From positions 1 to 31,669 of IMG/VR virus record IMGVR_UViG_3300048822_000033: DNA of 31,669 nucleotides. One strand, given 5' to 3'. This document shows, in pieces, positions 14,396-24,147 of the stretch. Every line of letters starts with the position of its first letter. The first letter of the stretch is position 1. The DNA comes from a virus. The translations under genes and the position numbers were made by a program. A model generated the notes under the pieces. That model made no database searches. It had not been told where the DNA came from and was given only the letters and a program-made list of their open reading frames with translations.

Positions 14396-15544
14396 ATGGC
14401 TAATACAATAGTTGAACCAGTGATGAATCTAGTACTTCCAACTCCCGGATCAGATCCGGGCCCAGATTATGCAAATAATCAAAATCAAGATTTACTTATC
14501 ATAGCTTCTCACACACATGGTCCTGGGAGTGGAGTACAAGTCACTCCAACAGGTCTTAATATAAATACAAATCTTCCTTTTAATAACAATAGTGCCACTG
14601 GACTTTTTGGAGTTCAGTTTTCTCTATCAACATCAAGCAGTTTGACTAGATTTTTATATACAGCTCCTCAATCAGGAGGTGGGATTGATGATCTTTTCTA
14701 CAATGACGGTGCAGGAAATGTTATTGCTCTGACAAAAGCAGGCTTAGTCAACGCTACGATTGCTTCTCTACCAGGAGAAAGTTATGCTGGTGGCACCTTT
14801 ACTTGGAAACAAGGTAGTGGCTCCACTACTCCTGCCAACTTTGATATTGGATCTGTAACAATAAGACCAAATACTGCAGGGACGACAAATGGTGTTGTCC
14901 TAGGTCCTCCTTCTGGAATTTCATCTTTATATAATTTGCAATTACCTCCCGTTCCTGGAGTAACAAGTTTTGTTACAATTGACTCTTCTGGAAATATCAA
15001 TCCTGGTCCAGCATTAGCTGCAGGCATTTCTACTACCAATATCGCGAATCAATCTATCACTCAAATTAAACTCGCTCCAAAAACTACTGGCTCTACAGTG
15101 GCTGCTGGAGGGGTGGGGATAAGTAGTTCGTCAGTTGGTTTTAATACAACCTCTGGATCTCCAGTAAGTGTGACAAATTTATCAGTTACGATTACTACGA
15201 CCGGAAGACCTGTTTATCTATTTCTTCAAAATGATGGACTTGGAAATGGAGCAGCGGTTGTCACATTAATTGTTACAAATTCTGGGGCTGCATTAAATGG
15301 ATCTGCTCAATTATATTTTAATAATAGTATTTCAAGTGTCGAAATGGGCTCTTTACAATTTAATACGCCAGTTGTCGGAACTTTTACTGAATCAATTCCA
15401 TCGAGTTCATTTTTAGCAATGGATTTAGCAGTCAATGGACTTCCAGGAACATATACATATTCAATTCTTGCTTCTGTAAATGGATCTGGAACTTCTAACA
15501 CAATAGCAATTTCAAATACTGTTTTAGTAGCCTATGAGATTTAG
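14396..15544 (+). CDS. Tail protein, head-binding type, beta-rich C-terminus
   Basis: 382 residues starting directly after the previous stop. The N-terminus has the pattern PDYANNQNQDLLIIASHTHG...GSGVQVTPTGLNIN, common in podovirus tail-spike or fibre attachment proteins, where a D/S-H-T-H-G segment precedes the repeat INTNLPFNNN. After a Gly/Ser-rich middle, residues about 240-382 form a beta domain (SVTITTTGRPVYLFLQ ... TYTYSILASV). A role in anchoring fibres to the tail is inferred from this pattern and from its place before the large tail protein. Confidence 0.6.
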   Translation: MANTIVEPVMNLVLPTPGSDPGPDYANNQNQDLLIIASHTHGPGSGVQVTPTGLNINTNLPFNNNSATGLFGVQFSLSTSSSLTRFLYTAPQSGGGIDDLFYNDGAGNVIALTKAGLVNATIASLPGESYAGGTFTWKQGSGSTTPANFDIGSVTIRPNTAGTTNGVVLGPPSGISSLYNLQLPPVPGVTSFVTIDSSGNINPGPALAAGISTTNIANQSITQIKLAPKTTGSTVAAGGVGISSSSVGFNTTSGSPVSVTNLSVTITTTGRPVYLFLQNDGLGNGAAVVTLIVTNSGAALNGSAQLYFNNSISSVEMGSLQFNTPVVGTFTESIPSSSFLAMDLAVNGLPGTYTYSILASVNGSGTSNTIAISNTVLVAYEI

Positions 15545-18500
15545 ATGGCTGGAATAATACCACAGCCTGTAACAATTAATTTTGGTCAAGGCGTAGATCT
15601 AAAAACTGATCCCTGGCAAATTGCTATGGGTAATTGGTTATCTTTGGAAAATAGCGTTTTTACAACTGGGAATAGACTTACTAAAAGAAATGGATATGAA
15701 CTATTAATAACAATTCCCAATGCCGCTACCACTACGACATACTTAAGTAATCTGATTTCAATAGGTACTAACTTAAATATTTATTCTGAAGACACAAAAT
15801 CTGCCATTAATACTGGTACGCTTCAGCCAATGAATTTAAATGTTCTTCCAATGGTAAGACGCGCCACCTCACAAACCACTGTGGATACTGTTATAGCTCC
15901 TAATGGTTTATCATGTGAAGTATGGCTTGATTCAGATGGGAACTCTTATTACCAAATAAATGATTCAGTTACGGGTGGAACGATTGTCCCCACAGTAGCA
16001 ATCACCACAGCTACTGATGTGTCTGCTACTCTTCCAAGAGTTTTTGTTTTAGGTAACTATTTTTTAATAACTTATCTTGCGACAGTTTCATCTAATGCAA
16101 CGCTTAGATATTTAGCCGTCCCATATAACAGCCCACAATCTCCATTTTCTCCAGTAACAATTTCTACAGCTATCACGAATATATCTGCAGCATACGATGG
16201 ACTAAGCGTAAATGTTAACTCTGGAGTTTTGTATCTAGCTTGGGAAGATGCAGGAGCATTAAAACTTACACAAATTAGTAACACATTAATTCAAGGATCA
16301 ACTGTCACACAAGCTTCATCAGCTGCGACTTTAATTTCTCTTTCTTTTGATTATGTAAATAGTCAACTCTGGGTTTCATTTTATAGTCCCACTACGATTA
16401 AAGCTTCAGCCTATTCTTCAAGTCTTTCTATAATTTTGGCATCAACTACTGTCGTAAGTTCTATAACTCTAAACAATGGTCTGACTTCCACTGCCAATGC
16501 TGGGCAATTAAATTTATTTTACGAGGTGAGTAATTTTTATGGTTACGATTCAAATCTCAGAACTGATTATTTGGCTAAAAACACATGCACTATTGGAGGG
16601 GTCGTTGGGACTCCTACTGTCCTGTTACGTAGCGTCGGCCTGGGAAGCAAGGCTACCTATCTTAGTGCTACAGGCCTTAGCTATATGCTTGTGTCTTATA
16701 GCAGCGCTTACCAACCTACCTATTTCTTAATTACCTCCACTGGAAATATTATAGGGAAATTTGCCTATTCAAATGGTGGTGGATATGTCATAAATCAAAT
16801 TTTACCACAGATAAATGTTTCAACAAATTCTAGTAATCAAACTGTTTTTCAAATTGGATATCTTTTTAAGGACTTTTTAGCGAGCATTGCAAATCCAGTG
16901 GGTCCAATGGGTTCTAATGTTGGAAGTAATAAAACAATGGGTGCTTCTGCCCCTCCAATTTATACTCAAACTGGTTTAAATGTGGCCACCTTTACATTTA
17001 ATACTCAAGTCGCTACAGCTGAAACAGGTCGAATTCTTCATATGGGAGTTGGATTTCCACTCATGTTTGATGGAGTGAGTCCCGTAGAACATCAATTTCA
17101 TGTATGGCCAGATGCTATCGAAGCTTCTACTGCAAATTCAGCTGGTGGATTATTTGCTCAGCAATATTATTATCAAGGAATTTACAACTGGACAGATGGA
17201 CAAGGTAACCCTCAATATAGTGCTCCAAGTATCCCAATTTCAGTAACAGTAACAGCTGGATCTGGGATAACTTTTCACTCTGTTTTTTCATCTGGTGTTT
17301 CATCTATTACCGTTAGTTCTGCGAGTGGACTCTTTGTTGGTCAAATCATTACCGATACGACTACTTCTGGAAATATTCAGGCAAATACTAAAATTACATC
17401 AATTTCTGGGACAACAATTGGTCTAAGTCTACCTACCGCAGGGGCATCTACAACAACCCCTGGAGATGCATTACAGACTTTAGACCAAGGAACAAATACA
17501 ATCTATTTTCCAACTCTAAGACTTACCGATAAGTCAGTAAATAATGTAAGACTCAATCTATATAGATGGTCAACCCTGAATCAAAACTTCTATGAAGTGA
17601 CATCGGTTTCAAATCCAACACTCAATAATCCTACAATTGATTATGTTACCATTACCGATACACAAAATGATTTAGCAATTGTTGGGAATTCTCTAATTTA
17701 CACAACTGGAGGGGTGGTAGAAGACATTGCAGCACCTTCATTTTCAATATGTACAATGTTTGACGACAGACTTTGGATTGTAGATAATGAAGACCCGTAT
17801 ACCATGTGGTATTCAAAACAAGTGCTGAATGGCACTGGTGTAGAATTTAGTGATCTTTTTACTTATTATGTTGCACCAACTCAAGGCGCTCAAGGATCTA
17901 CGGGCCCTATAACAGCTCTTGCTCCAATGGACACAGAACTGATTGTGTTTAAGCAAGATGCTATGTTTTACTTAAATGGTACGGGTCCAGATAACACTGG
18001 TGCTAATTCAACCTATTCTCAACCTATTTATATTAGTTCAACGGTGGGTTGTTCTAACCCTAATAGTATTGTCCAAACTGACGAAGGTTTGATGTTTCAA
18101 TCTGATAAAGGTATTTGGCTATTAGGTCGAGGTCTACAGCCTAGTTATATTGGAGAAGGTGTAGAAAGACTTGTTTTAGGGAATACCGTAACCGCTGCCA
18201 CAGTTATTCCAGAAACGACACAAGTTAGATTTATTCTAAATACTGGAATTACTCTTATGTATGATTATTTTTATCATCAATGGGGATGGTTCACAAATAC
18301 CCCTGGCATTTCAGCCACTCTTTATCAAGGTCTTCATACTTATCTTGACACCTATGGACGTCTTGTCCAAGAAACTCCCGGGTTATATTTAGACATTTCA
18401 ACTCCAATAAATATGTATGCTCTTTCAGGATGGATAAAACTACAAGGGCTTTCAGGATATCAAAGATTTCTAGAACTCCAGATTTTAGGTTCTTATATTA

Positions 18501-18841
18501 CTCCGCATACATTAAATGTTGAATTTGGTTATGACTATGGACCTTTGTCTGAATCAGCTGAAATACAACCCGTCAATGGTACGGGGAATTATGGCACAGA
18601 CGCTCTTTTTGGCCAAACCTCTCCCTATGGTGGGACGGGGAGTCTTGAACAATGGCGTATTCAAAACGCAACTCAGCAGTGTCAATCATTTCAAGTTTCT
18701 ATCCAAGAAGTGTATGATTCTACTCAAGGGGTTCCTGCAGGTGCAGGTTTGACTTTATCTGCTTTCACAGCAATAGTTGGCGTGACCAGAAGCTATCGAC
18801 CTCTGAAAGCTGCAAATACGGTGGGGACAAATGGACCTTAA
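15545..18841 (+). CDS. Large tail protein, P22-gp10-like stabilisation / tail-hub protein
   Basis: 1098 residues, by far the largest in the window. The N-terminus (INFGQGVDLKTDPWQ, LSLENSVFTTGNRLTKRNGY) is conserved among podovirus tail proteins. The C-terminal half has the arrangement known from P22-gp10-like DNA-stabilisation proteins: FDDRLWIVDNEDPYTMWYS, TGPITALAPMDTELIVFKQD, and DEGLMFQSDKGIWLLGRG, consistent with a beta-propeller. Residues about 560-640 hold a Ser/Thr-rich insert (VSSITVSSASGLFVGQIITD) like domains seen in phage fibres. Its size, about twice that of P22 gp10, suggests additional surface domains. The final 11 bases overlap the next gene. Confidence 0.65.
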   Translation: MAGIIPQPVTINFGQGVDLKTDPWQIAMGNWLSLENSVFTTGNRLTKRNGYELLITIPNAATTTTYLSNLISIGTNLNIYSEDTKSAINTGTLQPMNLNVLPMVRRATSQTTVDTVIAPNGLSCEVWLDSDGNSYYQINDSVTGGTIVPTVAITTATDVSATLPRVFVLGNYFLITYLATVSSNATLRYLAVPYNSPQSPFSPVTISTAITNISAAYDGLSVNVNSGVLYLAWEDAGALKLTQISNTLIQGSTVTQASSAATLISLSFDYVNSQLWVSFYSPTTIKASAYSSSLSIILASTTVVSSITLNNGLTSTANAGQLNLFYEVSNFYGYDSNLRTDYLAKNTCTIGGVVGTPTVLLRSVGLGSKATYLSATGLSYMLVSYSSAYQPTYFLITSTGNIIGKFAYSNGGGYVINQILPQINVSTNSSNQTVFQIGYLFKDFLASIANPVGPMGSNVGSNKTMGASAPPIYTQTGLNVATFTFNTQVATAETGRILHMGVGFPLMFDGVSPVEHQFHVWPDAIEASTANSAGGLFAQQYYYQGIYNWTDGQGNPQYSAPSIPISVTVTAGSGITFHSVFSSGVSSITVSSASGLFVGQIITDTTTSGNIQANTKITSISGTTIGLSLPTAGASTTTPGDALQTLDQGTNTIYFPTLRLTDKSVNNVRLNLYRWSTLNQNFYEVTSVSNPTLNNPTIDYVTITDTQNDLAIVGNSLIYTTGGVVEDIAAPSFSICTMFDDRLWIVDNEDPYTMWYSKQVLNGTGVEFSDLFTYYVAPTQGAQGSTGPITALAPMDTELIVFKQDAMFYLNGTGPDNTGANSTYSQPIYISSTVGCSNPNSIVQTDEGLMFQSDKGIWLLGRGLQPSYIGEGVERLVLGNTVTAATVIPETTQVRFILNTGITLMYDYFYHQWGWFTNTPGISATLYQGLHTYLDTYGRLVQETPGLYLDISTPINMYALSGWIKLQGLSGYQRFLELQILGSYITPHTLNVEFGYDYGPLSESAEIQPVNGTGNYGTDALFGQTSPYGGTGSLEQWRIQNATQQCQSFQVSIQEVYDSTQGVPAGAGLTLSAFTAIVGVTRSYRPLKAANTVGTNGP

Positions 18842-20585
18842 TAAACAAAGAAAATTCAATGAAAAAATGGGGCGCCCTAAGTATTCTAAAGGTGGCTATA
18901 TTAAAAAGATTGCTAACAGAAAATACTTTGATGATGGAGGAGATGTAAGTTCTGGTTCAGCTGTCGGAGGAGCAACTAATCTCACAAATACTAATACTCA
19001 AGGTATTGGAGGAATCAGTACAGCCCTTGGCTTAAATGCTCAAAGTGCAAATATCACCCCTGGAACAAATACTTCTCAATTAAATTCAGCTTATACAAAT
19101 GCCCAGTCAGGACTTGGTCAACAACAAGGAATTGTAAATACAGTTGTTCCTGGAGTTCAAACAGGTGTTAATGCTCAAAATCAGATTGAGAATCAAGAAT
19201 TAGCGATGACTCAAGGTGCGGGTCCAAATCCTGCGCAAGCTCAGTTGTCTCAAGCTACTGGGACAAATGTAAATAATGAGGCTGCACTCTTGGCAGGTCA
19301 ACGCGGAGCAAGTGGAAATGTGGGATTAGCTGCTCGCAATATTGGACAACAAGGCGCAAATACAGAACAACAAGCTGTAGGTCAAGCCGCGACAATGGAA
19401 GCTCAACAACAAATTGCAGCTCAACAAAATGCTGCAAATATAGCGGCTCAACAAGTAGGCCAAGCTCAAGGTGCTACCACTGCTCTTAATACCGGTGAAC
19501 AAAATGAGCAAAATATTTTGCAGAATGCAAATACTTCGGCAAACAATGCTGCAACTGGAATGCAATCTAATATTAATAGCGTAAATTCTTCTGCAAATCA
19601 GGGAATATTAGGGGGTATTGGTTCAGGGGTGTCGGCATTGACTGGAGGATTATTTTCTGAAGGCGGTAAGGTTTCGCCTCATGGAAAACACAAATTAGAA
19701 TTTGTCCATAAAATGGCAAAAATGGGGTTAGAACATTTTGATGATGGAGGAGATGTATATAATCAAAGTCAACCTTCTTCTGGTCCTGAAATCCAAGCTC
19801 CACCACAATCATCCAAAGGATCTAGTCCTTTAGCTGAATTAGCTCCAATTGCTGCAGCATTTATGGCTGATGGCGGACAAATTCAAGCTAATCCATTAAT
19901 TGCAGGAATTGTAAACTCCCCAGGAAGTCTAAATTCGCAATCTCCTGGATATAGTTCAAGTTCTGCCACTAATGGACCAAACGTACCAGGTGCACCATCA
20001 GCTTCTAGTAGTAATGGTTTAGGTCAAAGTATTTCTTCTGGATATAAATCAGGTCAACAATGGAAAGCTAAACAAGCAGCACAAAATAACCCAATGAACA
20101 ATTCACAGAATCTACAAGCTTCAGATGATTCAGAGTTTGGAGGATCACAAATAGGTGATAATGTTGACGTAGACCCTGATACTGTTTTTTCAGCCAAGGG
20201 CGGAGAGATATGGAATATTCATCCCTCTCAACACGCTGAATATGCAGCAAAACATTTTGCTAATTATTTTTCTAAAGGTGGAGAATCTAAAGATGTTCCA
20301 GCTATGGTATCTCCAGGGGAAAGATACTTAAATCCAGATGAAGTTAAAATGGTACAGCATGGGGCAGATCCTACGAAGCTTGGTCACATCTTTCCTGGAA
20401 AAGCAAAAGTAAAAGGCGACTCCCTTAAAAATGACAATATCCCAGCTACTCTAAAAGAAGGCGGCGTTGTTATCGATCGAGAACATATGGGTCATCCTGA
20501 TAAAGAAAAACTCTTTGTATTGAAGTCCATGCGTGCCACTGGAAAACACAAACCTACTCACATGAAAAAACCTGGGGTTAATTGA
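18831..20585 (+). CDS. Probable internal / ejected virion protein with GG motifs
   Basis: 584 residues, Gln/Ala/Asn-rich. Residues about 125-250 (GPNPAQAQLSQATGTN, LLAGQRGASGNVGLAARNIG, Gln-rich helices) match a domain frequent in podovirus ejection proteins. Seven F/Y/A-x-x-GG-x-V/I motifs occur (for example YFDDGGDV at about 32, FDDGGDV near 304, ATLKEGG near 543). Near the C-terminus is VSPGERYLNPDE (about 493) followed by GKAKVKGDSLKNDNIPATL, a recurrent but unexplained phage motif also seen in tape-measure-like proteins. It starts within the end of the preceding gene and ends next to the following ATG. Ejection with DNA is inferred from family likeness and from the missing tape measure. 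Confidence 0.6.
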   Translation: MDLNKQRKFNEKMGRPKYSKGGYIKKIANRKYFDDGGDVSSGSAVGGATNLTNTNTQGIGGISTALGLNAQSANITPGTNTSQLNSAYTNAQSGLGQQQGIVNTVVPGVQTGVNAQNQIENQELAMTQGAGPNPAQAQLSQATGTNVNNEAALLAGQRGASGNVGLAARNIGQQGANTEQQAVGQAATMEAQQQIAAQQNAANIAAQQVGQAQGATTALNTGEQNEQNILQNANTSANNAATGMQSNINSVNSSANQGILGGIGSGVSALTGGLFSEGGKVSPHGKHKLEFVHKMAKMGLEHFDDGGDVYNQSQPSSGPEIQAPPQSSKGSSPLAELAPIAAAFMADGGQIQANPLIAGIVNSPGSLNSQSPGYSSSSATNGPNVPGAPSASSSNGLGQSISSGYKSGQQWKAKQAAQNNPMNNSQNLQASDDSEFGGSQIGDNVDVDPDTVFSAKGGEIWNIHPSQHAEYAAKHFANYFSKGGESKDVPAMVSPGERYLNPDEVKMVQHGADPTKLGHIFPGKAKVKGDSLKNDNIPATLKEGGVVIDREHMGHPDKEKLFVLKSMRATGKHKPTHMKKPGVN

Positions 20586-22495
20586 TGCTAGAGCTTCTTA
20601 AAGACATGAAGAAAACAAAAGAAGATGCTAAGAGTGTCACGATGACCCATCCTAAGGGCCATAGTGTAGTTTTAGTTCTTAGTAAACTTCCAGGGATTCA
20701 AAAAGAAGCTCTAAAGCGTCTCCCTCTTTACGAAGGTGGGGATATCAAAGGGGTTCATAAATCCTCAATGGGCGTTGAAAGGCCCGACACCTCTAAATCA
20801 TGGAATGAAAAGAGAATGGCTGGAAGTTCCAAAGCAGGAGATGCAGCCAAAAACACTATACCAGAACGATTAAATCCGGATAGGGAAGAGCGCGAAGAAA
20901 ATAAAAACCTAATTGGTAAAGCTAAAGATGAACATCATCGAGTTCTAGGGGAAATTAAAGCCCAACCTAAACCTAAATTACAAGGATTGGCTAAAGGTGG
21001 GCATGTAAAGGGATGCCAATGTGCTCAATGTTTTGATGAGGGAGGAAAAGCTGATTCCGATTCTGACGATTCTGATAATAGTAATAGCCCTGATACTAAG
21101 CAAGCTCCAGTTGTAGTGAATGTTGGTCAGCCTCCAATTCAAAGTCCCGCAGCTCAACAAGCTGCCACCCCTGCTGCCGCCTCGCAACCCGCACCAACAC
21201 CTTCAAATATGCAAATGACGCCTCCTCAAGGGAATGCTCCTCAAGAACAACAAATGGCAAAAACTTATGGAGCCTATGGAAATGAACTGAATGCCGTCCA
21301 GGCTCAGAATGCGGCCAATAGAACTGCTGTCGATAAAGCCCACGAAGGTTGGGATGCTTTTAATGCTAATCCTGATAATAAATTTGATGCTGATCAATAT
21401 AGAAAAAACATGAGTTTACCTGCAAAAGTCTCAACAGGGATAGGCTTGTTTTTAGGTGGTTTTTCAGTACCTTTTGGTGGGCAAAATTTCGCTCAGGATT
21501 TTTTAAATAAACAAATTCAAAATAATATTGATGCACAAAAAGAAAACTACGGTCGCCAAAAAAATGTGTGGGGTGCCGCTAAAGATCTATTTGGAGATAA
21601 TCAAGTTGCCGATAACTTTGCTAAAACAACTGCGCTTGATCAGGTTAATAACCAGATTGCACAGACAGCACTTTCAAATAAGACTCCCCTCGTAACGGCT
21701 AGAGCACAGAATTTAATTAATACCAATAAAGCACAGCAAGAAGCTTTAAAAAATAATAGTGCTCAGATTCTAACTAACAAACAACAAGCTTCCCAAAATC
21801 AATCTCCTTCCTTTTTGGATAAAGTAAAATCGGCATTAGGGGCAACATCGAATTGGCTTCCTACAGGTGGTCCTTCTACAGAGGCAGGAACTAGCCCTCC
21901 GTCTCAAAGTGGACCAAAACCAGGAAAGAATGAAGCGGGGATCACGACCGAAGTTCCTCAAACTGATCCAGTGCCACAGTTTTCTATTGATGAGAGTGGT
22001 CTTAAAAATAGTCAGTTTTTAGGCGCTAAAGGAGTTCCGAATCAAATCACTCCTGGGGAAGTTGGATCAGCCAATGAAGAATCGGCAAAAGCAAAAGCTA
22101 CAAATGATAAGTTAAACTTGATTCATCAAAACTTTGCAAAGATGTGGCAGAACAGATCTGATTCGAATGCGGCACTTCAATACCTTTCTGGTTTAGGCGT
22201 AAATGCGGGAGGCTTTCACCTAGCTACTCCCAATATGACGGCATGGACCGAAGGAACAAAAAACTACTATCGTGCGGCCTCTACGATTGAGAATGAACTA
22301 GCCTCTCTTGTGGGTGGTGGGGGATTGACTCACGAACAAGCTGAAACCATTAGGAATAAGTTTATAAAGACGAATGACTCTCCTGATGATTATAGGGACG
22401 TTCTCAAATCAATTGATAACAACGTATTAAGTACTGTACAAACACCTGTTCTAGATAAATATGGAAAAATAAAAAGGCCCAAGATAACGGAATAA
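20585..22495 (+). CDS. Probable ejected virion protein with CxCxxC and GG modules
   Basis: 636 residues from ATG 20585; a TTG directly before it is also possible. Residues 20-50 carry MTHPKGHSVVLVLSKLPG, then GGDIKGVH at 51-58, PKPKLQGLAKGGHV at 128-141 and the knuckle GCQCAQC at 143-149; these three modules are shared, in a different order, with the protein at 5743-6366. Residues about 160-245 are Ser/Asp/Pro/Gln-rich. From about 280 (GIGLFLGGFSVPFGG, FLNKQIQNNIDAQKENYG) the chain resembles podovirus ejection proteins. The C-terminus is helical. The role is inferred. Confidence 0.6.
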   Translation: MLELLKDMKKTKEDAKSVTMTHPKGHSVVLVLSKLPGIQKEALKRLPLYEGGDIKGVHKSSMGVERPDTSKSWNEKRMAGSSKAGDAAKNTIPERLNPDREEREENKNLIGKAKDEHHRVLGEIKAQPKPKLQGLAKGGHVKGCQCAQCFDEGGKADSDSDDSDNSNSPDTKQAPVVVNVGQPPIQSPAAQQAATPAAASQPAPTPSNMQMTPPQGNAPQEQQMAKTYGAYGNELNAVQAQNAANRTAVDKAHEGWDAFNANPDNKFDADQYRKNMSLPAKVSTGIGLFLGGFSVPFGGQNFAQDFLNKQIQNNIDAQKENYGRQKNVWGAAKDLFGDNQVADNFAKTTALDQVNNQIAQTALSNKTPLVTARAQNLINTNKAQQEALKNNSAQILTNKQQASQNQSPSFLDKVKSALGATSNWLPTGGPSTEAGTSPPSQSGPKPGKNEAGITTEVPQTDPVPQFSIDESGLKNSQFLGAKGVPNQITPGEVGSANEESAKAKATNDKLNLIHQNFAKMWQNRSDSNAALQYLSGLGVNAGGFHLATPNMTAWTEGTKNYYRAASTIENELASLVGGGGLTHEQAETIRNKFIKTNDSPDDYRDVLKSIDNNVLSTVQTPVLDKYGKIKRPKITE

Positions 22496-22539
22496 TTGAA
22501 TAATTGTATGTGTGAAAGTTATACTAAAAATAGAAGATA

Positions 22540-22548
22540 TGCTATAAT
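22540..22548 (+). promoter_or_regulatory. Extended -10 promoter for the small membrane-protein gene
   Basis: TGCTATAAT matches the extended -10 consensus (TG-n-TATAAT) exactly. It lies in a 72-base gap between two virion genes, 20 bases before the ATG at 22568. No good -35 box is seen at the usual distance, which is tolerated with an extended -10. A separately expressed gene is inferred. Confidence 0.5.
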
Positions 22549-22567
22549 TGATGTTATGGAGGTCTTT

Positions 22568-22777
22568 ATGACTCTATTCAATAGAACAAACTTTATTATC
22601 TTTTTTAGTCTAACCTTTATATTTGGCGCTCACGACTCTATTCTTTATTTTATATATTATAAAGTAGGATCTTTCCTTTGTAGCTATATGAATAAGGACT
22701 GGGCTAATAAATTAGGGTTTTTATCATTTTGTACGCTTTCATTAATGGCAATTGTTTATTTAATTCGTCAGGGGTAA
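22568..22777 (+). CDS. Small two-span membrane protein, probable moron, 69 aa
   Basis: ATG 22568 is chosen because GGAGGT lies four bases upstream; the frame is open back to TTG 22496. The product has two hydrophobic stretches, about residues 8-30 (NFIIFFSLTFIFGAHDSIL) and 48-66 (KLGFLSFCTLSLMAIVYL), separated by a short polar loop. It interrupts a row of virion genes, has its own promoter-like element and is more AT-rich than its neighbours, all typical of an inserted accessory gene. Possible roles are superinfection exclusion or a holin-like action; nothing in the sequence decides between these. Confidence 0.6.
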   Translation: MTLFNRTNFIIFFSLTFIFGAHDSILYFIYYKVGSFLCSYMNKDWANKLGFLSFCTLSLMAIVYLIRQG

Positions 22778-22789
22778 GTACTATGAAGA

Positions 22790-24115
22790 ATGTCTGAAAA
22801 AAAAGACGAAGATAAACAAAGAATTCATCTTTCTAATCCGCATATTGATGGCTTTGCTAAGTGGTCGACGCCGAATACATCAACGGTAGCCAATGATCCA
22901 TCTAATCAAATTAACCGTGCTAAGGGTGAACCGAATAAAAATCCAGCTACTCCAGGAGATATTCCTCCATCTAAAAGCACTTCAAATGGAATAACTACAA
23001 TTACTGATGGAAAGACAAAAGTAAAAACATCTGTAGAAAAAAATACGGATATTTCTAGAGGAGCAAGACAGGCATATTTTAATCAACATGGAGTGTGGCC
23101 CCCGTGCCTGAATTCAGATTGTTCAAAATATTTGGTTGCTGGTGGTCACCCCAATTGTGCTTGTTATCAAAATTCTCCTGAATATGGTTTGGCTCATGGT
23201 GGATGCGTTGGAAATCACAAAGAAGACTGTGAATACTTTGCCTCTGGCGGAGAAGTAGAATTTAACAAATTGCATTTAAATAATCCACAAGCTGCACTTG
23301 ATCTTGTCGGAGCACAAAAAGGCTTATTACATCTGATTACAAAAACAGGTCAGAATGGTAAATCTCAAGATCCACATAAACACCTAGAAGAATATGTTGA
23401 TAATGCAAGACGTGGCCACAAAACCCTTGATTCTCACGTTTCAAAACTTCTGGGTCCAGAAAAATTAGATGTTGATTCTAACAGTGGTGATGTTACAGCC
23501 CTAAGATCTCACTTAGACGACTTACAAGCCAATCCAGAAAAGGCTTTAGATGTTGGTGGAGATCTTGGATCAACTTTACCCATGCATGGTGCAGCCCTTG
23601 GATCAAAGTTAGCCAATTCTCTAAACTATTTCCAATCTTTAAAGCCTCAAGCATCGCAAAATTCTCCTCTGGATCCAATTATTCCACCTAGCAAAGCATC
23701 AGAAAATGCATATCACCGCCAGCTCGAGATAGCTGAAAATCCCATGCTTGTTTTACATCATTCTAAGTTTGGTACTTTGCAACCTCAAGATTTAAAAACT
23801 CTCCATACAATCTATCCATCTCTGGGTCAATCAATGACTCAAAAGTCTGGAGAAGCCTTGATAGATGCCAAACAAAAGAATACTTCAATCCCATATCGAC
23901 AAAAACAAGGGTTATCTCAGCTTCTGGGCCAACCTCTTGATTCAACGCAAACAGTTGGAGCAATGCAGGCGATAATAAAAGCAAATACTCCGAGTCAAGT
24001 TCCTCAAAGCCAAGGACAATCCAAAAAAGCTTCGGGAACTGAGTTAAAGCAAATAGATAAAGTAAATGAAGACTTTGCTACGCCTACGCAAAAAAGACTC
24101 ATGGGTAAATCCTGA
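22790..24115 (+). CDS. Virion-associated protein with Cys/His knuckles and GG motifs
   Basis: 441 residues; ATG after GAAGA. Residues 90-150 hold two Cys/His clusters: C106, C111, H120, C123 and C125 (in PPCLNSDCSKY and GGHPNCAC) and C139, H143 and C147 (GGCVGNHKEDCEYF), then ASGGEVEF. These resemble zinc knuckles seen in similar virion proteins of podoviruses. The remaining two thirds are helical and polar (MLVLHHSKFGTLQPQDL near 323). It is the last of the GG-motif proteins before the fibre genes, so it is probably a virion or ejected component. No enzymatic motif was found. Confidence 0.6.
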   Translation: MSEKKDEDKQRIHLSNPHIDGFAKWSTPNTSTVANDPSNQINRAKGEPNKNPATPGDIPPSKSTSNGITTITDGKTKVKTSVEKNTDISRGARQAYFNQHGVWPPCLNSDCSKYLVAGGHPNCACYQNSPEYGLAHGGCVGNHKEDCEYFASGGEVEFNKLHLNNPQAALDLVGAQKGLLHLITKTGQNGKSQDPHKHLEEYVDNARRGHKTLDSHVSKLLGPEKLDVDSNSGDVTALRSHLDDLQANPEKALDVGGDLGSTLPMHGAALGSKLANSLNYFQSLKPQASQNSPLDPIIPPSKASENAYHRQLEIAENPMLVLHHSKFGTLQPQDLKTLHTIYPSLGQSMTQKSGEALIDAKQKNTSIPYRQKQGLSQLLGQPLDSTQTVGAMQAIIKANTPSQVPQSQGQSKKASGTELKQIDKVNEDFATPTQKRLMGKS

Positions 24116-24147
24116 AAATGTGAAGCATTCTGACACCTAAGAAAGCC

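Noticed and set aside
11277-24130. Octamer TGTGAAGC in three intergenic places (near 11280, 11480 and 24119)
   Set aside because: About one copy is expected by chance on the two strands of this length, spacing to genes differs and no promoter element accompanies it.
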